A stretch of DNA of 64,000 nucleotides from Pseudomonas mandelii (GTDB lineage Bacteria > Pseudomonadota > Gammaproteobacteria > Pseudomonadales > Pseudomonadaceae): assembly GCF_900106065.1 (NCBI RefSeq), contig NZ_LT629796.1, positions 2,888,001 to 2,952,000 on the forward strand. Direction: 5' to 3'. The stretch's first letter is position 1. The number at the start of each line of letters is the position of its first letter. A program made the translations under genes and the position numbers. Below the pieces are notes generated by a model. That model saw only the letters and a list, made by a program, of their open reading frames with translations. It had not been told where the DNA came from and ran no database searches. Below, one piece after another: positions 24,971 to 35,745 of this stretch.

Positions 24971-26026
24971 ATGAGCGCCAGCACCTCTGCCACCCTGCGT
25001 CATGACTGGTCTTTGGCCGAAGTCAAAGCACTCTTCGTTCAGCCATTCAACGACCTGTTGTTCCAGGCGCAAACGGTGCACCGCGCGCATTTCGACGCCA
25101 ACCGCGTCCAGGTTTCCACCCTGCTGTCGATCAAGACCGGCGCCTGCCCGGAAGATTGCAAATATTGTCCGCAGTCCGGTCACTACAACACCGGCCTGGA
25201 AAAAGAAAAGCTGATGGAAGTGCAGAAGGTCCTCGAAGAGGCCGCACGCGCCAAGGCCATCGGTTCGACCCGTTTCTGCATGGGCGCGGCGTGGAAACAC
25301 CCGTCGGCCAAAGACATGCCTTACGTGCTGGAAATGGTCAAAGGCGTGAAAGCCATGGGCCTGGAAACTTGCATGACCCTGGGTCGCCTGGATCAGGACC
25401 AGACCGTTGCGCTGGCCGACGCCGGCCTTGATTACTACAACCACAACCTCGACACCTCGCCGGAGTTCTACGGCAGCATCATCACCACCCGCACTTACAG
25501 CGAGCGCCTGCAAACCCTGGCTTACGTGCGTGAATCGGGGATGAAGATCTGCTCCGGCGGCATCCTCGGCATGGGCGAGTCCCTCGATGACCGCGCCAAT
25601 CTGCTGATCCAGCTGGCCAACCTGCCCGAGCATCCAGATTCGGTGCCAATCAACATGCTGGTGAAAGTCGCCGGTACGCCGCTGGAAAACGCCGAGGACA
25701 TCGACCCGTTCGACTTCATCCGCATGCTCGCCGTCGCGCGCATCCTGATGCCGCAATCCCACGTGCGCCTGTCCGCTGGCCGCGAAGCGATGAACGAGCA
25801 GATGCAGGCCCTGGCGTTCTTCGCCGGTGCCAACTCGATTTTCTACGGCGAAAAACTGCTGACCACCGCCAACCCGCAGGCCGACAAGGACATGCAACTG
25901 TTCTCGCGCCTGGGGATCCTGCCGGAAGCGCGCGAAGAGCACGCGGACGAAGTGCATCAGGCCGCGATCGAACAAGCGTTGGTTGAGCAGAAGAGCAGCG
26001 AGCAGTTCTATAACGCGGCTGTTTGA
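24971..26026 (+). CDS. bioB: Biotin synthase BioB
   Basis: 351 residues from ATG 24971, with AAGGAAA upstream. Radical-SAM cluster motif [13 protein letters not shown] (CxxxCxxC), plus [12 protein letters not shown] and SGGILGMGE blocks. It inserts sulfur into dethiobiotin, the last step of biotin synthesis. First gene of bioBFHCD; a REP doublet separates it from bioF. Confidence 0.97.
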   Translation: MSASTSATLRHDWSLAEVKALFVQPFNDLLFQAQTVHRAHFDANRVQVSTLLSIKTGACPEDCKYCPQSGHYNTGLEKEKLMEVQKVLEEAARAKAIGSTRFCMGAAWKHPSAKDMPYVLEMVKGVKAMGLETCMTLGRLDQDQTVALADAGLDYYNHNLDTSPEFYGSIITTRTYSERLQTLAYVRESGMKICSGGILGMGESLDDRANLLIQLANLPEHPDSVPINMLVKVAGTPLENAEDIDPFDFIRMLAVARILMPQSHVRLSAGREAMNEQMQALAFFAGANSIFYGEKLLTTANPQADKDMQLFSRLGILPEAREEHADEVHQAAIEQALVEQKSSEQFYNAAV

Positions 26027-26060
26027 CGCTCCACTGATCCTTCTGAAGGAATGCAAAACC

Positions 26061-26153
26061 CTGTAGGAGCGAGCCTGCTCGCGAAGAGGCATTCACACTC
26101 AACATAAATGTTGGTTGTTCGATAGCTTTCGCGAGCAGGCTCGCTCCCACAGG
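26061..26153. repeat. REP doublet inside the bio operon
   Basis: Inverted GAGCGAGCCTGCTCGCGAA / TTCGCGAGCAGGCTCGCTC units between bioB and bioF. It could protect the bioB message and uncouple it from the rest. Confidence 0.87.
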
Positions 26154-26192
26154 TACTGCGATCGCTACTGAATTCTGATCCACGAGGCCTGC

Positions 26193-27371
26193 ATGTCTTT
26201 CGATCTCGCCGCACGCCTTGCTGCCCGTCGTGCCGAAAACCTCTACCGCCAGCGCCCCCTGCTCGAAAGCCCTCAAGGCCCGGAAGTGGTGGTCGACGGT
26301 CAGCCATTGCTGGCGTTCTGCAACAACGATTACCTGGGCCTGGCCAATCATCCGCAAGTGATCGAAGCCTGGCGCGCCGGTGCTGCTCGTTGGGGTGTCG
26401 GTGGCGGGGCGTCGCATTTGGTCATTGGCCACAGCACGCCGCATCATGAGCTGGAGGAAGCGTTGGCCGACCTGACCGGTCGCCCGCGTGCGCTGCTGTT
26501 CACCACCGGTTACATGGCCAACCTCGGCGCGGTCACCGCGTTGATCGGGCAGGGTGATACGGTGCTGGAAGACCGCCTCAATCATGCCTCGTTGCTGGAT
26601 GCCGGTTTGTTGTCCGGCGCGCGTTTCAATCGCTATCTGCACAACGACGCGGTCAGCCTGGCCAAGCGGCTGGAGAAGGCTACCGGCAATACACTGGTGG
26701 TCACCGACGGCGTGTTCAGCATGGACGGCGATATTGCCGACTTGCCGGCGTTGGCCCGGGAAGCCAAGGCTAAGGGCGCGTGGCTGATGGTCGATGACGC
26801 CCATGGCTTCGGCCCGCTGGGCGCCAACGGCGGCGGGATTGTCGAGCATTTCGGCCTGAGTCAGGAAGACGTGCCGGTGCTGGTCGGCACCCTCGGCAAG
26901 GCATTCGGCACGGCAGGAGCCTTTGTGGCCGGCAGCGAAGAACTGATCGAAAGCCTGATCCAGTTTGCCCGCCCCTATATCTACACCACCAGCCAGCCAC
27001 CGGCCCTGGCTTGCGCGACGCTGAAAAGCCTTGAGCTGCTGCGCACTGAACATTGGCGACGCGAGCATCTGAAGACGCTGATCCGCCAGTTCCGCCATGG
27101 CGCCGAGCAGATCGGCCTGGAGTTGATGGACAGCTTCACGCCGATCCAGCCGATCATGATCGGCGATGCCGGACGTGCGATGCGACTGTCGCGGATGCTG
27201 CGCGAGCGCGGACTGATGGTCACGGCGATTCGTCCGCCCACCGTGCCCGCCGGCAGCGCCCGTCTGCGCGTGACCCTGACCGCCGCCCACAGCGAAGCGC
27301 AGGTGCAGCTATTGTTGAATGGACTGGCCGATTGTTTTCAATTACTGGGACCGGAGCCAAGCCATGCGTGA
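26193..27371 (+). CDS. bioF: 8-amino-7-oxononanoate synthase BioF
   Basis: 392 residues, alpha-oxoamine synthase family. [13 protein letters not shown] start region, [10 protein letters not shown] (PLP-contacting Asp and His) and the PLP Schiff-base lysine in [15 protein letters not shown]. Condenses pimeloyl-ACP with alanine. Its stop overlaps the bioH start by 8 bp. Confidence 0.97.
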   Translation: MSFDLAARLAARRAENLYRQRPLLESPQGPEVVVDGQPLLAFCNNDYLGLANHPQVIEAWRAGAARWGVGGGASHLVIGHSTPHHELEEALADLTGRPRALLFTTGYMANLGAVTALIGQGDTVLEDRLNHASLLDAGLLSGARFNRYLHNDAVSLAKRLEKATGNTLVVTDGVFSMDGDIADLPALAREAKAKGAWLMVDDAHGFGPLGANGGGIVEHFGLSQEDVPVLVGTLGKAFGTAGAFVAGSEELIESLIQFARPYIYTTSQPPALACATLKSLELLRTEHWRREHLKTLIRQFRHGAEQIGLELMDSFTPIQPIMIGDAGRAMRLSRMLRERGLMVTAIRPPTVPAGSARLRVTLTAAHSEAQVQLLLNGLADCFQLLGPEPSHA

Positions 27372-28095
27372 TCGACTGATTCTGCTGCCCGGCTGGGGCC
27401 TCGGAATTTCACCGCTGGAGCCTTTAGCGGCCGCCTTGCAGGGGCTGGATGAGCATCTGCGGGTCGAGATCGAGCCGTTGCCGGAACTGGAATCGAGCGA
27501 TATTGAAGAGTGGCTCGATGAACTGGATTCGACGATCCCGCAAGACACCTGGCTCGGTGGCTGGTCCCTCGGTGGCATGCTTGCGTCTGAGCTGGCGGCG
27601 CGTCGTGGTGATCGTTGCTGTGGCTTGCTGACCCTGGCGAGCAATCCTTCTTTTGTCGCCCATGAGCAATGGCCGAGCGCGATGGCTGGCGAAACCTTCG
27701 ACGCGTTTCTCGCCGGTTGCAAGGCCGATCCGCGAATGACGTTGAAGCGCTTTTCACTCCTTTGCGCCCAAGGATCGGAAGATCCTCGCGGGCTGTCGCG
27801 GTTGTTGCTCGGTGGGGCGCCGCACACCTCTGAAGCCGTGCTGATGAGCGGTCTGGAAGTGCTCGCCCAACTAGATACCCGTCAAGCCTTGCAGGCATTT
27901 CGTGGTCCGCAACTGCATTTGTTCGCCGGCCTCGACGGTCTGGTCCCGGCCGAGGCAGCGAGCGAGTTGCTGGCCTTGCTGCCGGATGTCGAAATCGGCC
28001 TGATCGAACAGGCCAGCCATGCGTTTCTACTGGAAGACCCCCACGGTGTGGCGGGGGCGATCCAGGCCTTTTTGCACGAGTCCGGTGATGACTGA
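27364..28095 (+). CDS. bioH: Pimeloyl-ACP methyl ester esterase BioH
   Basis: 243 residues, alpha/beta hydrolase: LLPGWGLG oxyanion region, nucleophile Ser in [10 protein letters not shown], Asp in FAGLDGLVP and His in ASHAFLLE. Removes the methyl group that BioC adds. Start overlaps bioF; stop overlaps bioC. Confidence 0.94.
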   Translation: MRDRLILLPGWGLGISPLEPLAAALQGLDEHLRVEIEPLPELESSDIEEWLDELDSTIPQDTWLGGWSLGGMLASELAARRGDRCCGLLTLASNPSFVAHEQWPSAMAGETFDAFLAGCKADPRMTLKRFSLLCAQGSEDPRGLSRLLLGGAPHTSEAVLMSGLEVLAQLDTRQALQAFRGPQLHLFAGLDGLVPAEAASELLALLPDVEIGLIEQASHAFLLEDPHGVAGAIQAFLHESGDD

Positions 28096-28900
28096 TTTAT
28101 CTTTCCCCAATCTACCCGGCGGCTTGCCTGACAAGCGCCAGGTGGCGGCCTCCTTCTCCCGCGCGGCGTCGAGCTACGACAGCGTGGCCGAATTGCAGCG
28201 CGATGTCGGCAGCCAGTTGTTGAGCCTTTTGCCCGGTGATTTTGTGCCGGGTGTCTGGCTGGATCTGGGCTGCGGTACCGGGCATTTCAGCCGGGCATTG
28301 GGCGAGCGCTTTTCTTCGGGCAACGGACTGGCAATGGACATCGCCGAGGGCATGCTCAAACACGCCCGGCCATTAGGCGGCGCCACCCATTTCATCGCCG
28401 GGGATGCAGAACGGTTGCCGTTGCAGGATTCGACCTGTGATCTGATCTTCTCCAGCCTGGCGGTGCAGTGGTGCGCGGATTTCGAATCGGTGCTCAGTGA
28501 GGCGTTTCGGGCACTCAAGCCGGGCGGGGTATTCGCGTTTGCTAGTCTTTGTGTAGGGACGCTGTTTGAGTTGCGTGACAGCTGGCGTCAAGTGGATGGC
28601 ATGGTGCACGTCAATCGCTTCCGCGAGTTCAGTATTTATCAACAGCTGTGCGCGACCAGTGGCTTGCGGGTTGTCAGTCTGGAGACCCGTCCTCATGTGT
28701 TGCATTACCCGGACGTGCGCAGCCTGACGCATGAACTCAAGGCGTTGGGCGCGCACAACTTGAACCCCGGTCGGCCGGGCGGTTTGACCGGTCGGGCGCG
28801 GATCCTTGGCTTGGTCGAGGCTTATGAGCAGTTTCGTCAGGCCGAAGGATTGCCGGCGACTTATCAAGTGGTCTACGCCGTGTTGGAGAAACCCATATGA
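28088..28900 (+). CDS. bioC: Malonyl-ACP O-methyltransferase BioC
   Basis: 270 residues from ATG 28088. SAM-binding motif [15 protein letters not shown] and [12 protein letters not shown]. It methylates malonyl-ACP so that fatty-acid synthase can build the pimeloyl chain. Overlaps bioH upstream and bioD downstream (ATGA). Confidence 0.95.
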   Translation: MTDLSFPNLPGGLPDKRQVAASFSRAASSYDSVAELQRDVGSQLLSLLPGDFVPGVWLDLGCGTGHFSRALGERFSSGNGLAMDIAEGMLKHARPLGGATHFIAGDAERLPLQDSTCDLIFSSLAVQWCADFESVLSEAFRALKPGGVFAFASLCVGTLFELRDSWRQVDGMVHVNRFREFSIYQQLCATSGLRVVSLETRPHVLHYPDVRSLTHELKALGAHNLNPGRPGGLTGRARILGLVEAYEQFRQAEGLPATYQVVYAVLEKPI

Positions 28901-29577
28901 GCGCTGCTTATTTCATTACCGGCACGGACACTGATGTCGGCAAGACCACCATTGCTGCCGGCCTGTTGCATGCTGCGCGGTCGGCGGGCATGAGCACGGC
29001 GGCGGGCAAGCCGGTCGCTTCTGGCTGTGATGTGACGCCCAAGGGTTTGCGAAATTCCGATGCGCTGGCGTTGCTGGCCGAGTGCTCGTTGCCGCTGACT
29101 TATGCACAGGTCAACCCGGTGGCGTTCGAACCGCCGATTGCTCCGCACCTGGCCGCGCGGGAGGCGGGCGTGGCGCTCACGGTGCAATCACTGTTGACGC
29201 CGATGCTCGCGATTCTCGACATGCAGGCCGATTTCACCTTGATCGAAGGTGCTGGCGGATGGCGCGTGCCGTTGGCGGATCAGGACAATCTGTCGGATCT
29301 GGCAATGGCGCTGGGCCTGCCGGTGATCCTGGTGGTCGGCGTGCGCCTGGGTTGCATCAATCATGCACTGCTGACCGCCGAGGCGATTGCTCAGGATGGT
29401 TTGCAGCTGGCGGGGTGGGTGGCCAATATCATCGATCCGAAGACCTCGCGCCTGGAAGAAAACCTCGCGACCCTCGCCGAGCGCATTCCCGCGCCTTGTC
29501 TTGGACGAGTGCCAAAACTCAAATCGGTCACCGCAGAAGCGGTGGCGGAACACCTGCAACTGGATCTGCTGGATTGA
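28897..29577 (+). CDS. bioD: Dethiobiotin synthetase BioD
   Basis: 226 residues. P-loop [16 protein letters not shown] (about 8–23) and [10 protein letters not shown] switch region. ATP-dependent ureido-ring closure of diaminopelargonate. The bioA step is not encoded in this window. Confidence 0.96.
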   Translation: MSAAYFITGTDTDVGKTTIAAGLLHAARSAGMSTAAGKPVASGCDVTPKGLRNSDALALLAECSLPLTYAQVNPVAFEPPIAPHLAAREAGVALTVQSLLTPMLAILDMQADFTLIEGAGGWRVPLADQDNLSDLAMALGLPVILVVGVRLGCINHALLTAEAIAQDGLQLAGWVANIIDPKTSRLEENLATLAERIPAPCLGRVPKLKSVTAEAVAEHLQLDLLD

Positions 29578-29684
29578 GATTTTGCCTATGACAAGGCACT
29601 GTGCCATTAGTGTTTTTGTCGGGCCTTTTGCCATCAGGTCTGTTTCAATGGCCGCTGTTGTTCCTATTTAGGACGAGTTCTCCC

Positions 29685-29981
29685 ATGGAAATCTCAGGAA
29701 ACACCGCTTTTTATGCCGGTCTGAGCACTATTCAGACAGGGCAGAACCGTGTCGATCAGGCTTCCGGCCAGATTGCCAGCAGTACCCTCGAGCGTTCGGT
29801 GACGAGCCAGTCTTCCGAGGTTCAGGTAGATCGCCTGCGTTCGGTTGACCGCAGCCAGCAATCGGACCTGGCCAGCAATATGGTCGAGATGGCCCAGGGC
29901 AAGTTTCAGGTGGAGGCCGGCGTGAAAGTCGCCAAGGCGTCCGATGAAATGCTTGGAACGTTGATTGATACCTACGCTTGA
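29685..29981 (+). CDS. 98-residue protein resembling the two ends of flagellar rod/hook proteins
   Basis: ATG 29685 follows AGGACGAG. The first 30 residues (NTAFYAGLSTIQTGQNRVDQASGQIAS) look like the N-terminal helix of flagellar basal-body rod proteins, and the last 35 (NMVEMAQGKFQVEAGVKVAKASDEMLGTLIDTY) like their C-terminal helix. The middle is a short Ser/Gln-rich link with no rod or hook core domain. A counterpart seems to sit between bioD and fadE1 in P. aeruginosa. Resemblance judged by eye; function unknown. Confidence 0.7.
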   Translation: MEISGNTAFYAGLSTIQTGQNRVDQASGQIASSTLERSVTSQSSEVQVDRLRSVDRSQQSDLASNMVEMAQGKFQVEAGVKVAKASDEMLGTLIDTYA

Positions 29982-30004
29982 CCCCTCGCTGAACCCGTCC
30001 TGCC

Positions 30005-30031
30005 AACGCCGCGACTATTCGCGGCGTTTTT
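30005..30031 (+). terminator. Rho-independent terminator after the 98-residue gene
   Basis: AACGCCGCGA, short loop, TCGCGGCGTTTTT directly after the stop codon. Confidence 0.9.
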
Positions 30032-30153
30032 GTGCGTAAGTCCTTCTCCCTCAACTAATCTTTCCTGCATGGCCTGTTGCGTTGTCAACGGCGGCGGCGC
30101 GGCTGCGTGCCCGGCATTTGTGCGCGTGATGACGAACGGCAAAAGATCGGCGC

Positions 30154-30182
30154 TTGACAAGATTTGGGCGTAAACGTATGTT
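30154..30182 (+). promoter_or_regulatory. Promoter of fadE1
   Basis: TTGACA (30154–30159), 17-bp spacer, TATGTT (30177–30182). The predicted start falls inside the PsrA-type site just downstream. Confidence 0.7.
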
Positions 30183-30198
30183 TCAAACAACTGTTTGA
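30183..30198. promoter_or_regulatory. PsrA-type operator
   Basis: CAAAC-AACT-GTTTG is a perfect match to the PsrA pattern (G/C)AAAC-N2–4-GTTTG(C/G) in its core. It overlaps the predicted start of the fadE1 transcript; PsrA is released by long-chain fatty acids. Confidence 0.65.
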
Positions 30199-30258
30199 CC
30201 GTCACAACAAATCAACACGGTCGTTCATTCCCGGTTACATCAGCAGAGGTTTATCGCT

Positions 30259-32064
30259 ATGCCTGACTACAAGGCCCCCTTGCGTGATATTCGCTTCGTT
30301 CGTGACGAACTGCTCGGCTACGAAGCGCACTATCAGAGCCTTCCGGCTTGCGCAGACGCAACTCCAGACATGGTTAGCGCCATTCTCGAAGAAGGCGCCA
30401 AGTTTTGTGAGCAGGTGCTGGCTCCGCTGAACCGCGTGGGTGACACCGAAGGCTGCACCTGGAGCGAGTCCGGCGTTAAAACCCCGACTGGCTTCAAAGA
30501 AGCCTACAAGCAATTCGTTGAAGGCGGCTGGCCAAGCCTGGCCCACGACGTAGAACACGGCGGCCAGGGCCTGCCGGAGTCTCTGGGTCTGGCCGTCAGC
30601 GAAATGGTTGGCGAAGCCAACTGGTCGTGGGGCATGTACCCAGGCCTGTCGCACGGCGCGATGAACACCATTTCCGAGCACGGTACGCCTGAGCAGCAAG
30701 AGGCTTACCTGACCAAGCTGGTGTCCGGTGAATGGACCGGCACCATGTGCCTGACCGAACCGCACTGCGGCACCGACCTGGGCATGCTGCGCACCAAGGC
30801 TGAACCTCAAGCCGACGGTTCCTACAAAGTCTCCGGCACCAAAATCTTCATCTCGGCCGGTGAACACGACATGGCCGACAACATCGTCCACATCGTGCTG
30901 GGTCGCCTGCCGGATGCGCCGGCTGGCACCAAAGGCATTTCGCTGTTCATCGTGCCGAAGTTCATGCCGAACGCAGACGGTACGATCGGCGCCCGCAACG
31001 CCGTGACCTGTGGTTCCCTGGAACACAAGATGGGTATCCACGGCAACGCCACTTGCGTGATGAACTTCGACGCAGCCACCGGTTACCTGATCGGCCCGGC
31101 GAACAAAGGCCTGAACTGCATGTTCACCTTTATGAACACCGCTCGTCTGGGCACTGCGCTGCAAGGCCTGGCCCACGCCGAGATCGGCTTCCAGGGCGGT
31201 CTGAAATACGCTCGCGATCGTCTGCAAATGCGCTCGCTGACTGGCCCGAAAGCGCCGGAAAAAGCCGCTGATCCGATCATCGTTCACCCTGATGTACGTC
31301 GCATGTTGTTGACCATGAAAGCGTTCGCCGAAGGCAACCGCGCGATGGTTTACTTCACCGCCAAGCAAGTCGACATCGTCAAATACGGCGTAGACGAAGA
31401 AGAGAAGAAGAAAGCCGACGCACTGCTGGCGTTCATGACGCCAATCGCCAAAGCCTTCATGACTGAAGTCGGTTTTGAGTCTGCCAACCACGGCGTGCAA
31501 ATCTACGGTGGCCACGGCTTCATCGCCGAGTGGGGCATGGAGCAGAACGTTCGCGACAGCCGCATTTCGATGCTGTACGAAGGCACCACCGGTATCCAGG
31601 CACTCGACCTGCTGGGTCGTAAAGTGCTGATGACTCAAGGCGAAGCCCTCAAAGGCTTCACCAAGATCGTCCACAAGTTCTGCCAGACCAACGAAGGCAA
31701 CGAAGCGGTCAAAGAGTTCGTCGAGCCATTGGCTGCACTGAACAAAGAATGGGGCGAGCTGACCATGAAGGTCGGTATGGCGGCCATGAAGGACCGCGAA
31801 GAAGTCGGCGCGGCGTCGGTGGACTACCTGATGTACTCCGGTTACGCCTGCCTGGCCTACTTCTGGGCTGACATGGCGCGTCTGGCTGCCGAGAAACTGG
31901 CTGCCGGCACTTCCGAAGAGGCGTTCTACACCGCCAAGCTGCAGACTGCGCGCTTCTACTTCCAGCGCATCTTGCCGCGTACCCGCACTCATGTTGCAAC
32001 CATGCTGTCGGGTGCCAACAACTTGATGGACATGAAAGAAGAAGACTTCGCACTGGGCTACTAA
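30259..32064 (+). CDS. fadE1: Acyl-CoA dehydrogenase, FadE1 type
   Basis: 601 residues: N-terminal extension typical of PF12418 ([18 protein letters not shown]), FAD-dependent dehydrogenase core with [16 protein letters not shown] and the catalytic glutamate in [16 protein letters not shown], then a C-terminal helical domain (PF12806-like). It catalyses the first oxidation step of beta-oxidation. By position it corresponds to PA0506 (FadE1, long-chain) as I recall. Confidence 0.93.
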   Translation: MPDYKAPLRDIRFVRDELLGYEAHYQSLPACADATPDMVSAILEEGAKFCEQVLAPLNRVGDTEGCTWSESGVKTPTGFKEAYKQFVEGGWPSLAHDVEHGGQGLPESLGLAVSEMVGEANWSWGMYPGLSHGAMNTISEHGTPEQQEAYLTKLVSGEWTGTMCLTEPHCGTDLGMLRTKAEPQADGSYKVSGTKIFISAGEHDMADNIVHIVLGRLPDAPAGTKGISLFIVPKFMPNADGTIGARNAVTCGSLEHKMGIHGNATCVMNFDAATGYLIGPANKGLNCMFTFMNTARLGTALQGLAHAEIGFQGGLKYARDRLQMRSLTGPKAPEKAADPIIVHPDVRRMLLTMKAFAEGNRAMVYFTAKQVDIVKYGVDEEEKKKADALLAFMTPIAKAFMTEVGFESANHGVQIYGGHGFIAEWGMEQNVRDSRISMLYEGTTGIQALDLLGRKVLMTQGEALKGFTKIVHKFCQTNEGNEAVKEFVEPLAALNKEWGELTMKVGMAAMKDREEVGAASVDYLMYSGYACLAYFWADMARLAAEKLAAGTSEEAFYTAKLQTARFYFQRILPRTRTHVATMLSGANNLMDMKEEDFALGY

Positions 32065-32085
32065 GCCTCAACGCAGTTCTTCATA

Positions 32086-32118
32086 AAGCCGCTATCCCTT
32101 CCGGGGTAGCGGCTTTTT
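32086..32118 (+). terminator. Terminator after fadE1
   Basis: AAGCCGCTATCCC, TTCC loop, GGGGTAGCGGCTTTTTT. Confidence 0.92.
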
Positions 32119-32267
32119 TGTTCTTGGTGAAAGTAAAAGCTCGCCCGCGATCTTTGATGGGAGCCAGTCACTGCCAATTCGGTCTGCGGCCACTGAAACA
32201 CCCGCTAAAAAAACCTGACAATCGACTCAGTAAGTCGGCATTTCTGCCGTTACAGTAGGTGGGCACA

Positions 32268-33593
32268 ATGCCATCTATTGTCATGACGGTCGGAGCTTTA
32301 CCCTTGCCGCGTTCTTCCGCTGTACGTATCAGCCATTTCCTACCGTCGTTACTGCTTTTGCTTGCGGGGCTTGCGGCCGCTTACATCAAGGACCTCAACG
32401 TCTTTTTCACTTCGCTGTTCAACGTGTTGCCGACCCTGGTGCTGTTACTCGGTGGTGCGTATTGCGCGGTTTACCGACGTCAGCGCGAACTGTTTCTGAT
32501 GGTGACGGTGTACATCGCCTACTTTCTGCTCGACACCCAGACCGACTATTACCGCGACAACGGCAAGGTCCGTGAAGATGCAGCAGTGGTGTTCCACCTG
32601 TGTTGCCTATTGCTGCCGCTGTTGTTCGGCGTGTTCGCCGCATGGCAGGAACGCACCCACTTGTTTCAGGACATGGTGGCGCGCTTCGCGGTATTGCTCG
32701 CTGTTGGCAGTGTCGCGCTCGGGCTGGAGCAAAGTTATCCCCAGGCCTTGTTGATGTGGCTGTCGGAAATCCGCTGGCCAGCGCTGCATGGCGCCTGGAT
32801 GAGCTTGATCCAGTTGTCCTATCCCGTGTTCATCGCCTCGTTCCTGCTGCTGAGCTGGCAATACTGGCGTAACCCCAGACCCTTGCACGCCGCACAACTG
32901 GTGGGGTTGGTCGGGTTGTTCTGGGCGTTGCCGAAAACTTTCATCCTGCCGTTCACCCTGAACATCATGTGCAGTCAGGTGATGCTAATGATTGCCGCCG
33001 CGGTCGCCCACGAGGCCTATCAAATGGCCTTCCGCGATGAGCTCACTGGCCTGCCGGGTCGTCGCGCCTTGAACGAGCGGATGCAGCGGCTGGGGCGCAA
33101 TTACGTGCTGGCCATGAGCGACGTCGATCACTTCAAGAAATTCAACGACACCCATGGTCACGATGTCGGCGATCAGGTCTTGAGACTGGTCGCCAGTAAG
33201 CTGTCGAAAATCGGAGGAGGCGGTAGGGCATATCGCTACGGCGGTGAGGAATTTGCCCTGGTGTTCGCGGGCAAGACCCTCGAAGAGTGCATGCCGCACC
33301 TGGAAGTCATCCGCGAATCCATCGCCACCTACAACATTCAGTTGCGCAATCAGGACAGCCGTCCTCAGGACGACCAGCAAGGTCGCCAGAAACGTGCAGG
33401 TTCGGGCGCTACCAGTGTGTCGGTCACTGTCAGCATCGGCGTGGCCGAACGACAAGAGCAGCGCACCCCCGAAAAAGTACTCAAGTCCGCGGACGAAGCG
33501 CTCTACAGCGCCAAGGGCGCCGGGCGAAATTGCGTGGTGGCATTCGGTCAGACTCGCCGTGGCGCGGTGCGCATGGACGCCGCTGCGGGTTGA
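32268..33593 (+). CDS. Membrane diguanylate cyclase without I-site
   Basis: 441 residues from ATG 32268 (TAGGTGGG upstream). About seven membrane helices (roughly 20–250) and a C-terminal GGDEF domain with active-site YRYGGEEFALVF. The segment before it reads KIGGGGRAYRY, so the RxxD product-inhibition site is absent. An unusual Gln/Arg-rich insert (about 375–395) interrupts the domain. It makes cyclic di-GMP, probably without classical feedback. Transcribed after a terminator, so independently of fadE1. Confidence 0.9.
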   Translation: MPSIVMTVGALPLPRSSAVRISHFLPSLLLLLAGLAAAYIKDLNVFFTSLFNVLPTLVLLLGGAYCAVYRRQRELFLMVTVYIAYFLLDTQTDYYRDNGKVREDAAVVFHLCCLLLPLLFGVFAAWQERTHLFQDMVARFAVLLAVGSVALGLEQSYPQALLMWLSEIRWPALHGAWMSLIQLSYPVFIASFLLLSWQYWRNPRPLHAAQLVGLVGLFWALPKTFILPFTLNIMCSQVMLMIAAAVAHEAYQMAFRDELTGLPGRRALNERMQRLGRNYVLAMSDVDHFKKFNDTHGHDVGDQVLRLVASKLSKIGGGGRAYRYGGEEFALVFAGKTLEECMPHLEVIRESIATYNIQLRNQDSRPQDDQQGRQKRAGSGATSVSVTVSIGVAERQEQRTPEKVLKSADEALYSAKGAGRNCVVAFGQTRRGAVRMDAAAG

Positions 33594-33683
33594 GTGATGA
33601 TGGCGCATTCAGCGCCTGGACTGTGATTGTGAGGCCGGGTGGGCGGCAGTAGGTTTGAACGATCTGCTGACGGAGAAACGACC

Positions 33684-35480
33684 ATGCCCGAATACAAAGC
33701 TCCCCTGCGCGACATGCGCTTTCTGATCGACCACGTCTTCGACTTCCACACCACCTACGCCGGGCTGGGCGCCACCGACGCGAGCCCGGACATGGTCAAT
33801 GCGATCCTCGAAGAAGGCGCGAAATTCTGTGAGAACGTTCTCGCACCGTTGAATCGCAGCGGTGACGAAGAAGGCTGCCATTTCGACAACGGTGTGGTGA
33901 CAACGCCTACAGGCTTCAAGCAGGCTTTCGCACAGTACGTGGAAGGTGGCTGGCACGGTCTGGCAGCTGATCCGGCGTATGGCGGCCAGGGTTTGCCAAG
34001 TTCTCTGGGCCTGGTCATCAGTGAGATGGTCGGCTCCAGCAATACTTCGTGGGGCATGTACCCCGGCCTGACCCACGGGGCGATGTCGGCCATCCACGCC
34101 CACGGCACCGAAGATCAGAAGAACACCTACCTGAGCAAACTGACGGCTGGCCAATGGACCGGCACCATGTGCCTGACCGAGGCGCATTGCGGCACTGACC
34201 TGGGCATCATCAAAACCCGCGCCGTGCCTTCAGCCGACGGCAGCTACGCGATTTCCGGCAGCAAGATCTTCATCTCGGCCGGCGAACACGACATGAGCGA
34301 CAACATCATTCATCTGGTGTTGGCGAAACTGCCGGATGCTCCGGCAGGCACCAAGGGTATTTCCCTGTTCATCGTTCCCAAATTCCTACCCGATGCCGAG
34401 GGTGAAGCCGGCGAGCGCAACGGCGTCTCCTGCGGCTCGATCGAACACAAAATGGGCATCAAGGCCTCGGCGACCTGCGTGCTGAACTTCGACGAAGCCA
34501 AGGGCTTCTTGATCGGCGAGCCGAACAAGGGCCTGAACTGCATGTTCACCATGATGAACCACGCACGGCTCGGCACTGGCATGCAGGGGTTGTGTCTGGG
34601 TGAGGCGAGTTTCCAGGGTGCCATCAAGTACGCCAACGATCGCCTGCAAATGCGCGCGCTGACTGGCGCGAAAGCACCGGACAAAGCCGCCGATCCGATC
34701 ATCGTTCATCCTGACGTGCGCCGGATGTTGCTGACCATGAAAGCCTTCAACGAAGGCAACCGCGCGCTGACCTATTTCACCGCGCAGCTGCTGGACGTCG
34801 CGCACCTGAGCCCGGATGAAACGGCGCGTCAGGACGCCGAAGACCTGTTGGCCTTCCTGACGCCGATCTGCAAAGCCTTCATGACTGACACCGGTCTGGA
34901 GGTCACCAACCACGGTATGCAGGTGTTTGGCGGTCACGGCTTTATCCGTGAATGGGGCATGGAACAGTTGGTTCGCGACTGCCGGATCGCGCCGATCTAC
35001 GAAGGCACCAACGGCATTCAGGCGCTGGATCTACTCGGGCGCAAAGTGCTCGGCAGTCAGGGTAAATTGCTGCGTGGCTTCACCAAAATCGTCCACAAAT
35101 TCTGCGCGGCGAATGCCGAGCATCCACAACTGGCCAGCTATGTGGCGCAACTCAATGGACTGAATCAACAGTGGGGCGAGTTGACCGCCAAAGTTGGCAT
35201 GGCCGCAATGAAGAATCCGGACGAAGTCGGTGCGGCGTCGGTGGATTACTTGATGTACAGCGGTTACATCATCCTCGGCTATCTGTGGTTGCGCATGGCG
35301 CTGGTGGCCCAGACGCAACTCGACGCTGGCAGCGGTGATGCGGATTACTGCCGAGGCAAACTGGCAACCAACGAGTTCTACTTCAAGCGTTTGCTGCCGC
35401 GTACTGCCGCTCATCGGGCGGCTATCGAAGCGGGGAGTGATTGTTTGATGAAGTTGCCGGCGGAGTTGTTTGCGCTCTGA
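33684..35480 (+). CDS. Acyl-CoA dehydrogenase, second paralogue
   Basis: 598 residues from ATG 33684. Same layout as the flanking copies: [34 protein letters not shown], catalytic Glu in [16 protein letters not shown] and C-terminal helical domain. It is clearly closer to the first copy than to the third. Corresponds by position to PA0507. Chain-length preference cannot be read. Confidence 0.92.
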   Translation: MPEYKAPLRDMRFLIDHVFDFHTTYAGLGATDASPDMVNAILEEGAKFCENVLAPLNRSGDEEGCHFDNGVVTTPTGFKQAFAQYVEGGWHGLAADPAYGGQGLPSSLGLVISEMVGSSNTSWGMYPGLTHGAMSAIHAHGTEDQKNTYLSKLTAGQWTGTMCLTEAHCGTDLGIIKTRAVPSADGSYAISGSKIFISAGEHDMSDNIIHLVLAKLPDAPAGTKGISLFIVPKFLPDAEGEAGERNGVSCGSIEHKMGIKASATCVLNFDEAKGFLIGEPNKGLNCMFTMMNHARLGTGMQGLCLGEASFQGAIKYANDRLQMRALTGAKAPDKAADPIIVHPDVRRMLLTMKAFNEGNRALTYFTAQLLDVAHLSPDETARQDAEDLLAFLTPICKAFMTDTGLEVTNHGMQVFGGHGFIREWGMEQLVRDCRIAPIYEGTNGIQALDLLGRKVLGSQGKLLRGFTKIVHKFCAANAEHPQLASYVAQLNGLNQQWGELTAKVGMAAMKNPDEVGAASVDYLMYSGYIILGYLWLRMALVAQTQLDAGSGDADYCRGKLATNEFYFKRLLPRTAAHRAAIEAGSDCLMKLPAELFAL

Positions 35481-35492
35481 CGATTGTTAAAA

Positions 35493-35583
35493 GCTTCGCG
35501 GGCAAGCCTCGCTCCTACAGGTCAGTGTCGTTCACGGGATATGCGTGACCCCGACCTGTAGGAGCGAGGCTTGCCCGCGAATG
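35493..35583. repeat. REP doublet between second and third acyl-CoA dehydrogenase genes
   Basis: Inverted TTCGCGGGCAAGCCTCGCTC / GAGCGAGGCTTGCCCGCGAA units in the 265-bp gap, implying a separate promoter for the third copy. Confidence 0.88.
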
Positions 35584-35745
35584 CGTTCTGCCAGACGAGA
35601 ACTGCTCAGCTGAAATGCTGCTGACTAAAAATTACAAAACGGTCACGGCCTGACCCTATGTGTCGCAAAAGTTGTTGGGTTACACTCGAGCCCAACGAAA
35701 ACATCATTCCCACGAATCACCTGTTTAGATCTTGCGAGGTTTGCC

